Origin: Gymnopilus junonius
Taxonomy: Eukaryota; Basidiomycota; Agaricomycetes; Agaricales; Galerinaceae
Direction of reading: 5' to 3'
Assembly: GCA_015501075.1 (NCBI GenBank)
Contig: JADNYJ010000140.1
Coordinates: forward strand, 42,309-106,308
Length of the DNA stretch: 64,000 nucleotides
Part shown: positions 53,432 through 64,000 of the stretch, in pieces
How the letters are laid out: each line of letters opens with the position of its first letter
How positions within the stretch are numbered: the first letter of the stretch is position 1
The notes under the pieces: generated by a model
The model's database searches: none
The model's input: the letters and a program-made list of their open reading frames with translations, nothing else
Told to the model about the DNA's origin: nothing
Made by a program: the position numbers and the translations under genes

Positions 53432-56400
53432 TTAGCTGATCCTGGCCTGCTTAAGCGCAGACCGGAGGGGTGGCTTGGGAATTAGGCGGTGGTTGAGGTC
53501 AATACGGATACCCTCCTCGTTCATCCAACCTTCGCCATCTTCTGGATAGTCGCTGAGGTCAGCTGGGTATTCCTGACCGGCAGGAACAGCTTTGTATTGC
53601 CCGTCATTGGTCCAGAGCTGGTCACTGAAGAAGCAGAGTATACAGTCAGTACAGCAAGACCTTGGATAGATGAAAAGGAAATGACTCACCCTCTGCGGTT
53701 AAACCAGCCCTTCCGTCTCTGGTTTGCGAAGATGGGCGAAGGACAAATCAGATTTTCGTTCCAGCGAACAGATCGTAATGCAGGTGTCGAAGTCTTCCCA
53801 GAAATTTGATTTTTCACGTGTGGTTTTTGGTCGCCGTCAGAGTATCGTCTCTGAGTTGGCTCAGAGCCAGAAGGCCCAATTGGCGTATTGGCTCTGTTAG
53901 CGTCTCTACCAGGGTCTGCGTATTTCGCAGCGGATGCCGATGGAGGTAGAGATTTATCGTACGACGTGGCAGCGGTGCGAGAGGAATGGTGGCTCGTGGC
54001 AGTTGTATATGGTCGTTCTCCATCTGAGTGGTAGTCCACAGGTCGCGAGCGAGAGCTGTTGGCCATGGGGGGCTCTTGAACTGTAGAGGGTCGTGAATGT
54101 GAGCTGGCATAGGCAGGTTCCTGAGACAAGGCTGAGCGGTCGACGGCCCTCGAAGACGAAGATGATGACTGGTGAGGGTTAGAGTGGCCATCATAGACAG
54201 TAGGAAGAGGTATTGTGGACGTTTGAGAATAATACGCCTGAGAGCTGGAGACATGTTGGTCATTGCCTCTCCTTTCTGTCTCGGCACGTGACATACGACG
54301 AGAGGAAGAATCTTCTTCCCTGTAACTCGGCCTATCAGCGCCCCTACGGGACCTCTCATGCTCGGATGTATACCTCGAGTCTGACGCTGGGGTCTGGATC
54401 GGTAAAATTGGCCGAGTCGAAGTGGAAAAAGAGCTCGAGCGTGTCCTCGTTCGCTCGTGCGACCTGTCGACGTCCAAAGCAGGATCTACTGGGCTGATCC
54501 TCATCTGAGTTGGTGAAGACGACAGAGGACCAGATTTGTACTGCCCACGATCTTCCTTCGGAGAAACAGGGGTATCAGAAACATACGCAGAGCTGCGCCG
54601 AGTGGATGCTGCAGATCGATAGTCCTCTGCTTCTCTTGGAGCTGGCGTCCTCGAGTCCTTCCTCAGCTCAGATCCGACAGAAGCAGCGTTCCTAGAAGGA
54701 TGACGGAGAGGAGAAACTTCTCTGACGGGCGCTGAAGGAGCGACATCTCGTCGGTCCCTGCTGTATCCATACTCTCTATCTCTGTCCCGATCCCTGTCCC
54801 TTTCCCTCAGCGTCGAACTACTGGATTCCGAAGCCGATTTGGGCGGAGCAGGATCATATTGGCGGTACTCCGCTGAAGAAGCACGAATATCTGAAGGCTG
54901 CCTCAACCCAGCGAGGTCAGGCCGTGGGCCAACCACAGACGGACGACGGTGTCGAGTCTCGTTGGGTGGGGACCTGTCCTGGCTTCGGTCTCTGTCTCTA
55001 TCCCTCTCCTGGTTATACTCTTGGTGACTCCCCATCGTCTCTGGTGCGGATGTAGCGTAGGTCGAGCGCGCAGAGCGTGATGGAGGTGCAGAACCGACGT
55101 CGAAGGAGTTTGGCATGTGATTGGGAGACGTTCTCTGCTCGTAGGACGTTGCGCGAGGTTGCTCCGACTTGCTGGCATTGTATGGCGCAGAAGGGGTAGT
55201 CGGCGAGATATGGTGCTGCCTAGGAGAGGGTGTATTCGGACGTGGTGCAGCCTGCTGGCGAGAGTACTCGGGTGCTGAACCGGACGGAATGCGTTCCACG
55301 CTTGGGGGGCTATCGTGAATCATAGGAGCATTGTATGTGGATAAATTAGGATGCAGAGGTTGAGACGATGCGGCTCGGGCGAGGTAATCTCTCCCGGAGG
55401 TAGGGGAGGTCTGAAGACCGGGAACTGATATCGGCATAGGTATGGACATAGGAATGGAACCCGGCGTCGGTGCAGTTGGCATAGGCCGCATGTTTATGGC
55501 GATATCAGGAGCTTGAGGAGCGTGTTACCAGTGAAATACGCAGCAGAGGTCGCTGCGTTGTATTCCGCATTGATCTTTGCGATCCTATCGCGCTCCAAGA
55601 CCTCCATCTCGGAAAACGTGCTAGGCTCGTATTCCGGCACTTGGATGAATCCATCAGGACCAATGCTCATACCACCTCCAATGCTTCCTCCCATTCCGAC
55701 GCCGACGCCAAGGGAAGGTACTCTAGCCATAGCTGCAGCCGGTGCCTGTTGAGGCAAAACGCTAGGACCAGAAGCACGGAACGGAGTGGACGATCGAGTT
55801 GGTAAGTTGCCTTGCCTGCCCCGATGTTGTTGTTCCTCTATTGATTCCGCTTGAGCCTCGTGCATATGTTGTTGGTGATGGTGGTTCATTGACGCAGTCC
55901 TACTGAGGGAGCTTGAAGTGGAAAGAGGTGCAGGTACTGAACCCTGAGGCGCAGCAGCGTACCCTGATCGAGAGGGTACCCGAGCAACAGGGGATGGACC
56001 GGAAGCTGGACCTGGACCAGAAGACAACCTCTCTCGCTGCTGCTGCTCCAAAGTAGGCTCTGCCTCCGTTAGCGTCAAGGTACTATCCGTAGAAAGGGCT
56101 GGGGAAAAGAAAGAAGACGGAGAGAAAGTGGTGGTGGAAGAGGGCGAGTCTGGCTCGGAGGTAGAAAATATGTCGGATTTGGAACAAGAGGATTGTTCAT
56201 AGATGAATGTGTCGCCATTCGCGCTCGGATAAATAGAAAAATTGCCTCCGCCGCCGCTACCGCTTGCTCGAGGTCGTTGAGGTTGCGATTGGGTTTGATG
56301 GTGGTCATAAGAATTATAAGAACTATTGAAATCGAAATTATTCTATGTTTTAGCACTCTCTTTTGTAAAATTTTGAGAACTTACGAGTTATTATACCAAT

Positions 56401-56674
56401 TAGCATTATGTTGTTGAGGGGGTGGTGGGGGTGGGGGTGCGCGATAGGCAAGATCGGGCTTCGTGTTCAGTGGGTAAGGAAATGCTGCATTGTTCCCTGC
56501 CTTGAATACACGCACTGAGAACCGATTCGAGGGCTGCCAAGAGGGAAGAAAGGCCCATGAACGACCAGCGAAAATATATACAACAGAGCCAGCATTATCA
56601 CGACGTACCTTGGCCGTACCGTTTTGCGTAAACTTCATACTTGAAGAGACGTTTGGAAGGAGAGAAGAGAACAT
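53432..56674 (-). CDS. Arg/Asp/Ser-rich unknown protein with conserved C-terminus
   Basis: Family not recognised. Exons (minus): 56674-56609, 56533-56385, 56322-53690 and 53624-53432. The N-terminus joins as KFTQNGTAK-PSNRFSVRVFKAG, followed by a poly-Pro run. The middle is disordered: Ser, Gln and Pro rich, with an alternating Arg/Asp block (ERDRDRDRDREYGYSRDRRD) like that of nuclear RNA-processing factors. The C-terminal about 90 residues look structured (RWNENLICPSP, RRKGWFNRRGDQLWTNDG, YPEDGEGWMNEEG). The frame slips by one base near 55520 (NTL-LQAPDIAINMRP); restoring it makes the total 1014 codons, an exact multiple of three. A nuclear role is only a guess from composition. Confidence 0.68.
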
Positions 56675-58230
56675 TTTTGAATAGTTTTGAAGGGAGAGTT
56701 GGGGAGCACTCAGTGCATCGAATGGAACAGCTTGACGTCGAGAGCATGGGAATATATAGACACTCGATATAATATTCGTAATTCGCGTGTGTTCTAAGAG
56801 ATTCTCCCGACTGTCACGCTGCTTCACACGAGTTTAGCTTGAGGCGAAACTTGGTACTTGGGAAGTGCGTGTTGTGTCATCAGTCTTCGCCACCGATCGA
56901 AATAAATGCGTTCAGTTCAATTGCAATTGCTTGCTGCTGCTGCTTGGGAAAGGGTTCGGATGGTGAACGTTCGAGGGTGAGTGATCCGACGGTAGATGGC
57001 TACGTTGGGTGTGGCCACAAATGGCAAAATGTTCTGAACATGCCGTTAACGGGTCACGGATAGTTGTTCCGTCGGACGAGCACTGTACAAAAACGATGAT
57101 GCGCAGACATATCCTCTCTTGGATCTGTCCGTACATCCATTTGTCAGTCATTGGGCTCATGTGAAGTGAATAAAAGAGACATTGACTCTGAATCTGGATG
57201 CGTACCTATAAAGTTGGAATGGAATCCCCCTCTCAGCCCCGCTCTCCGTGTTTCATGTTTGTCAATGAAATCACCGCACAATAATGACGACGAGAACAAT
57301 GTCCAGAAGACAAGGTCTCCTGGTCTGGTCCCAAGTACCGCGCCACTCTTAATGAGACGCAGGTTGCAAAACGCGAGTCATAAAAAGTGTGCATTGAGCT
57401 TTCATCGCTGTAACACGTTGCGAGAGGTCGTCAAGGTGGATCCGATGGAGAATTACGGAGATCCTTTGATGAATTCCTCGCAGTGTAGGATATAAATTTC
57501 AAAAACGGGTTTCTGAGCACGTTTTTACGCGAGTATTGTGTTAAAGGCGCTACCCCCCAAAGCAGTGCCATTTGGTGCAGGGGAGAGGCTCTGAAATGGG
57601 CGTCAAATTAACACCGTGCACGGAACGGACGAAATGGGCATTCTTGGTGGACCCGTACACGCCCTTTCCCGGCCTTAGGCCATCCTCCGTTCCCAAGTGC
57701 AGTACACAGCCTGGACAAAGTGAAGTGTCAGCTGAAAGGCTCTAGGTAAACGTGCTCGTAACTAACCTCGTTGTATTGTGACCCGAAAGTAAGTACTTCA
57801 AGTGAAAGATTTTGAACTGAAACGGGTATTTCTTCTTTATTTCATTACGACATAAAATCAAAGATTATCGAAGGCCATTTTGGAGGTTTTCGTATGGATA
57901 AATGACTGGCTTCATAGATTTTAGACAAGCGTGGCTGAAATCTTAGGAAAGATGGGCAGTAAGAAGAGGTTCAAGGTCTGGCCTAGGGGAGACGAGAGAT
58001 AGCAGTTGATATTATATAATCATTCACACATTATGTAATTGATACTAACAGGCTATTTATCTTATCTCGACATTAGGTGAGTGCCGATCTAGCCGCAAAC
58101 AGGGTAATTATGTAATGTTCTGCTAACGTTCCGAACAACTGCTAGTGCCTTGGAGGACGTTGTGGACGATCCTTACCCTCCTGCAGAAGATTTTTGGCTC
58201 TCAGAGGTTGCAAAAAAGATTTTGAATACA
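56675..58230. promoter_or_regulatory. Divergent spacer upstream of the unknown gene and CFT1
   Basis: These 1.56 kb contain short open frames without family resemblance. Promoters for both flanking genes are expected here. No TATA box was identified with confidence. Confidence 0.35.
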
Positions 58231-61200
58231 ATGCATTCTCTGCGACAAGAAATTCTTCCACCAAGCGGTGTAGAGTTTGCCACCAGCCTCAAATTAACAC
58301 CCTCATGCCTGTCTGCACCCAAACCCACTACAACCAGCGACAGCACCAACGTATCGACGCGCCATGAGTTTGTCTCTCGCGTTATCTGCAACCTGATCGT
58401 TGCGCGGTCGAATCTGCTCCGTATCTTCGAGGTACGGGAGGAACCAGCACCAATAGATCCGCAAACAGATGAATTTGAGCGGGAGAAGAGGTCGGGGGCT
58501 GTCAGAAGAGGGACGGAAGCGGTTGAGGGCGAGGTGGAGATGGACGACGGCGGGGATGGGTATATCAATATTGCAAAGGTGATTATCTATCTTTTCTGTA
58601 CTGCCATATACTTGGACAGCAATTCCATGGATTTTGCTACTAAGATTTTTTGAGCGTTGTCGCTGATGTTTGTTCTTGCTCTTTGTTCCTCAGCCCGTCT
58701 CGCAGAAATCGCCTGCGCATATATCGACCGTCACCCGGTTCTATCTTGTCAAAGAGCACCGGTTGCATGGGATTATCACAGGCATTGAGGGCGTCAGACT
58801 CGTGTCGTCGCTGGAAGATCACCTCGACAGGCTGCTCGTTTCGTTCAAGGATGCCAAGGTCCGTATTAGGCTCTATTTCCCTCGTTCAGACTTACTGAAG
58901 CTCTCGTAGATTGCTCTCCTCGAATGGTCCGACGAAATCCACGACCTCATCACTGTGTCCATACACACTTACGAACGAGCTCCGCAACTGGTCCGTTCCC
59001 GTCTCATCCTCGATTCCATTCTTTAACTTAACTTTCTTCTACAGCTCGCCCTTGACTCGCCTCTCTTCCGTGCAGAACTCCGTGTAGACCCCCTCTCGCG
59101 CTGCGCTGCACTCTCTCTCCCAAAACATGCTCTTGCCATCCTGCCGTTCTACCAGTCTCAATCCGAGCTGGTGGAGGTAATGGACATCGACCCCGAAACT
59201 GGCGCCGACAGAGGTCAAGACGCAATGCAAGCTAGAGGTGATGTACCCTATGCGCCAAGTTTTATCCTAGATTTGCCAGCGCAGGTGGAGACTAATCTGA
59301 GGAATGTGATTGATTTCGTATTTTTACCTGGATTCAATAATCCTACGATGGCTATTCTTTTTCAGACGCAACAAACATGGACTGGGTGAGTATATGCGCA
59401 CATATTTGTTGTTTATACGTCGATTCTGATATATTTGTAGGCGTTTGAAAGAATTCAAAGATACCTGCAAACTTCTCATCTTCACACTCGATCATGCAAG
59501 CCAACATTACCCCATCATCACTTCCGTCGAAAACCTGCCTTATGACTGCCTCTATCTACTTCCCTGCTCAACTTCCATTGGTGGCGTGATCATCACGACC
59601 TCCAACGCTCTCTTGTACATTGACCAATCCTCTTCCAGGCGGATTGTATTACCACTGAACGGCTGGACCGCTCGTACCTCCGATATCCCTACGTTACCGC
59701 TGACAACGCAATTGGAGAAGGAAAGGAAGCTGCATTTAGAGGGGTCAAGAACGGTATTTGTGGACGACAAGACTTTTTTCCTCATCCTGAAAGATGGGAC
59801 TGTATACCCTGTCGAGATCGTAGCAGATGGGAGGACGGTATCTAAGTTGTCCATGGCTCCTCCCCTGGCACAGACTGCGGTACCGATGGTGTTGCGCAAT
59901 ATTGGAGAAGACCACATTTTCGTAGGCAGCAGTGCAGGACCGAGTGTGCTACTCAAAGCTGCGCATGTACAAGAGGAAGTACAGGAGAATGGGGATGTGG
60001 GCGAGGGCGAAAATGGGGCTGCACTCTCCGCTGTTGTGAAGGATGATAATGATATGGATTATGATGATGAAGACGAAGGTTCGTTTGGGGTTTCCTCTTT
60101 CTTTTGCTACACATGCTCATAAGAGACTCTTGTCCCGATCCATAGATCTTTATGGCGTGTCTTCTTCCAAGAACATCACTGCTTCCGCCAATGGCACCCC
60201 TGGTCCAGGACAGACTGTCTCAACAAAGAAAATGCGCACAGTTATTCACCTCTCCTTACGTGACTTTTTGCCTGCTCATGGGCCAATCACAAGTATGGCA
60301 TTCTCACTAGCAAAGAACGGGGTACGTCGTCACCCTTATCTTTCCTTTCAAACTGGTCCTTTATTTCCTTGTCTCCTCCCAGGACCGCCCGGTCCCAGAA
60401 CTTGTCACCACCACCGGTTCAGGTCCCACAGGCGGCTTCACGCTGTTCCAGCGCGACCTACCCATACAGATTAAACGTAAGATTCATGCGATTGGCGGTG
60501 CGAGGGGGCTGTGGTCCCTCCCGATTAGACAGCCTGTGAAGCAGGGTGGGATTCAGTACGAAAGGCCGCTCCAGTCATATGGAGGGGAGGGGTCGGATAC
60601 TATGGTGTTGAGTACGGATGGTACACCTAGTCCTGGGTTGTCAAGAGTATGTTTTATTTTGTTTTATTTTGGGGCAGATGTTAATTTTTTCCCTTCCTTT
60701 CCATTTTTTGGTAGATTGCGACGAGGTTGGCGAAGAGCGATGTGAGCATCACAACGCGCATACCTGGTACCACGATCGGCGCTGCTCCGTTCTTCCAGCG
60801 GACGGCGATTCTTCATGTTATGACGAATGCTATCCGTGTCCTCGAACCAGGTCTGTCCAAATTTGATTACGTAATTCTGAGCAGTAATGCCAACATTACC
60901 TCTCGCCCTTTCCTCTTTGTTCTTTGCTCTTTGCAGATGGCACCGAACGTCAAATTATCAAAGACATGGATGGAAATATGCCGCGCCCGAAAATCAGGAC
61001 GTGCAGCATTTCGGATCCGTTCGTGTTGATTGTGAGAGAGGACGATTCGATTGGGTTGTTTATTGGCGAAACGGAGAGAGGGAAGATTAGGAGGAAAGAT
61101 ATGTCGCCTATGGGGGATAAGGTTAGTTTGATTTTTTTCTGCAGGGGTTCACCTTTCTTTCTATTGGTTCTTATTTGTCTTTCCAACTTTAAAATTTTTT

Positions 61201-64000
61201 GAATTTGAAGAGGAAGGATTTGCCGTCTAAGGGGGATAAGGTTGGTTTCGAATTTTCTCTTTTACTGGGTTTTACTTTACTTTTGTTTCTTATTCATTTT
61301 TTCATCTTTTTTAACATTTGAATTTGAATTTGAGCTAAAGAATCCTCCTTTCCTCTAGACCTCGCGTTACCTCACGGGATGCTTCTATTCTGACATAACG
61401 GACCTGTTTGAAACTCAATACGAAAGCAGTGTTTCGCCTGCCGGTGGTGTGACTTCTACCCTTCAAGCGGCCGTCAATGCAGGAAGCAAGTCCCAATGGT
61501 TAATCTTGATGCGTCCGCAGGGTATTATGGAGGTACGCTTATTCATTCCATCACGCTTATATTGTCACATCCTTTCTCAAACCATCATCTGACTTCTGCC
61601 TCTCTTTCCTTTCCTTTCCGTTTCTTTATTTCCCTGAAACGCGAACAAATTAGATATGGACATTACCCAAACTTACACTGGCATTCTCCACCGATGGCCT
61701 ATCGACGTTGCAGAATGTACTGGTGGATTCACACGACCCGCCTGCGGTTTCACTTCCGCAGGATCCGCCGAGGAAGCCCCAGGATTTGGATGTCGAGCAG
61801 TTGTTGTTGGCTCCCATTGGGGAGAGTTCGCCGAGGCCTCATCTTTGTGTCAGTACAAGACATTTTACTATCTCATTTTTGAAGCGAAAGATGCTGATTT
61901 TTGTATCTTAGGTCTTCTTGCGTTCTGGTCAATTGACGATATACGAAGTCGTTCCGGCTGGCAAGAATGTCAAACCAGAGCCACAAGAAAAGCCACTTCG
62001 TGCATCGCATCTCGACATTATCTTTGTCAAGATCGCTTCTATCGCTTTTGAGATTCAACGTCAGGAAGAGACGGAAAAGAGTATACTTGCGGAGCAGAAG
62101 AAGATCTCGAGGATGTTCATTCCGTTTGTTACCAGCCCTTCAGGTTCGGGTTCAGGCAGCAGCAGCACAGCAAGTACTACATATTCTGGAGTGTTCTTTA
62201 CGGGCGATCGGCCAAATTGGATTATGGGGACCAATAAGAGCGGCGTGCAGATTTATCCTTCTGGACATAGTGTCGTGCATGCGTTTACGTCCTGTTCGCT
62301 TTGGGAGTCCAAAGGTGATTTCTTACTCTATACCGAGGAGGTGCGTTCATGTTTTTAGTAAATTACTACTTCATTCTGAAAAGCTTATCATCCATTGTTT
62401 TCCTCCGCACAGGGTCCATGTCTCCTCGAATGGGTACCCAACTTCCAGCTGGACGGACCCCTGCCCTCGCGGTCGATACCTAGAGGCCGGTCATATTCTA
62501 ATGTGTTATTCGACCCTTCAACTTCTCTGATCGTGGCTGCTTCCTCGCTGCAAGCGAAATTTACGTCATATGATGAGGATGGCAATAGGATTTGGGAACC
62601 TGATGGTGCGTATACGTGCATTGCTTGGATTTTGGTCCGGACAGCATTACTGATTGCTTGTCCTTTCCTTGCCTTGTGCGACGTTATGTTTTTAGCTCCA
62701 AACATTACTGACCCGATGTGTGACTGCTCGACCCTTGAACTGATATCACCTGACTTTTGGATGACACTAGACGGGTAAGTTGAGGACCCTGCTTCAATCC
62801 ATGTTAAGTTTGAGGCATTTTACTGATACGTTCGGTTTCTTTCCATTTTTGCTGTGCTAGGTTTGAGTTTGCGACGAATGAATACGTTAATGACGTGGCT
62901 TGTGTTACCCTTGAAACGTCGAGTACAGAAAGTGGGAGCAAGGATTTCATCGCTGTGGGCACCACCGTCGATCGTGGGGAAGACCTTGCAGCTAAAGGGC
63001 GGTAAGAGCTCTATTACGTCTCTTACCCCAAAAACGTGATACTTATGGTGTCTTCCTCCCTATGTAGACCTACATCTTCGAGATTGTCGAGGTCGTCCCA
63101 GACCCGTCTGTGGCGCCCAAGCGGTGGTACAAACTCCGTCTTCGCTGCCGAGACGATGCGAAAGGTCCGGTCTCTGCTGTCTGCGGATTCTCCGGCTACC
63201 TCATTTCATCAATGGGCCAAAAGGTTAGAGTTTAAATCTTAGCATGTCTTTCATTTTTTGCGTTTTATTAATGATAATTGGGTTGGGTTTCTTTTTTCGT
63301 TTCGCGTGTCACTTGCGCACTTGCACTTACAGGTTTTCGTGCGGGCTTTTGATTCGGACGAACGCCTCGTGGGTGTCGCATTTATGGACGTCGGTGTCTA
63401 CGTGACTTCACTCCGCACCTTGAAAAACTTTCTTCTTGTCGGCGATGCTGTGAAAAGTGTCATGTTTGTTGCCTTTCAGGTAAGTGAATATTACTTTGCC
63501 CGGTCTAGAACATGTGCTGATGTTTTCATTTGTTGTTTCTCCTTTACTTGCATTTATTGTCATAGGAGGATCCATATAAGCTCGTCCTTTTGGCCAAAGA
63601 CACCAAGCGCATCTGTGTAACGTTTGCCGACTTCTTCTTCACCGATGGCGAGCTCTCGATAGTGACTGGCGACGAGGAGGGTATACTGCGGGTATATGAG
63701 TATAATCCTCAAGGTAATGCAGTGACTTGCCTGCTGGCTTTGCTATCACGAAGTTTGCGACTTACTGACAGGATGAACTGTTTCAGATCCGGATTCAAAT
63801 GATGGACGGCACTTACTTCTCCGCACGGAATATCATGCACAGAGTGAAGCCCGGTCGACTTTTACGATTGCCCGGAGAACAAAAGAGGACCTGATATTCC
63901 TCAATCTAAATTGTTGCTGGGTGAGTTTAATCTTCTTTCTGTCTCCATCGATCCGTAGTTTTGAATCAATTTGGGGTACTAGGCTCGCCTGACGGTTTCA
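58231..64000 (+). CDS. CFT1: Cleavage/polyadenylation factor large subunit (Cft1/CPSF160), partial at right edge
   Basis: This is the large beta-propeller subunit of the nuclear complex that recognises the poly(A) signal and cleaves pre-mRNA. It starts at ATG 58231 (MHSLRQEILPPSGVEF), whose sequence matches the family N-terminus; the upstream in-frame stretch has only TTG. More than 15 exons follow: NLLRIFEVRE, ITGIEGVRLVSSLEDHLDRL, VIDFVFLPGFNNPTMAIL, NVIDF-type propeller strands, VMTNAIRVLEPDG, and YLISSMGQKVFVRAFD. The gene continues past 64000. Intron 61122-61364 contains a near-copy of the preceding exon end (61211-61240). In the A-run at 63881-63884 one base appears missing: with five A the frame continues KRGPDIPQSKLLLGSPDG, as the family requires. 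Confidence 0.9.

Noticed and set aside
56322..56385. A further one-base break between exons 2 and 3 of the minus-strand unknown gene
   Set aside because: Resolved by using the acceptor at 56323 instead of the nearer one; the frame then closes.
57151..57495. Plus-strand frame of 114 codons upstream of CFT1
   Set aside because: No recognisable domain and starts without context; likely spacer.

Overview
The window reads as nuclear DNA of a mushroom-forming basidiomycete (Agaricomycetes). The genes are split by many short GT-AG introns of about 50-60 bases. The tRNA genes carry introns after position 37. The protein families are typical of the group: a secreted heme-thiolate peroxygenase, a NACHT-type NLR with an Agaricomycete-style N-terminus, tandem aldo-keto reductases, and Ser/Pro-rich proteins of unknown function. 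No prokaryotic or organellar feature was seen. All gene models were spliced by eye from the sequence.

Layout. 0-3.3 kb: two divergent short-chain dehydrogenase paralogues; the left one runs off the window. 3.7-5.5 kb: a RUS1/DUF647 membrane protein. 5.8-7.1 kb: a secreted S1/P1 nuclease. 7.4 kb: tRNA-Lys(CTT). 7.8-10.3 kb: a sphingoid-base-1-phosphate phosphatase (minus). 11.1-12 kb: a doubtful small gene. 12-19.8 kb: a gene desert with one MITE-like inverted repeat. 19.9-23.1 kb: a bHLH transcription factor. 23.1-30.1 kb: a second gene desert. 30.2-32.0 kb: a zinc alcohol dehydrogenase (minus). 33.1-35.4 kb: a Ser/Pro-rich unknown protein (minus). 36.6-37.1 kb: two tRNA-Lys genes, CTT and TTT (minus). 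38.3-39.7 kb: an unspecific peroxygenase. 40.7-43.3 kb: a NACHT NLR, followed by an inverted, decayed copy and another gene scrap. 44.6-48.9 kb: two aldo-keto reductases with a dead fragment between them. 49.4-52.7 kb: a RecQ helicase. 53.4-56.7 kb: an Arg/Asp/Ser-rich unknown protein (minus). 58.2-64 kb: the large mRNA 3'-end processing subunit Cft1/CPSF160, running off the right edge.

There is no operon-like logic. Several genes are NAD(P)H- or heme-dependent oxidoreductases (2 SDR, 1 ADH, 2 AKR, 1 peroxygenase), but they are separated by housekeeping genes and I do not read them as a biosynthetic cluster.

The most useful observation is technical. At least nine otherwise well-preserved coding frames, including the essential gene CFT1, break in the same way: the frame is restored if exactly one base is missing. 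This points to one-base deletions in the consensus rather than to many pseudogenes. The clearest biological curiosities are a tandemly duplicated exon end in CFT1 that creates a possible in-frame 30-base cassette exon, a Trp-to-Leu change in the aromatic-rich loop of the RecQ helicase, three Lys tRNAs with one body but different anticodons and introns, and micro-exons of 10 and 16 bases.
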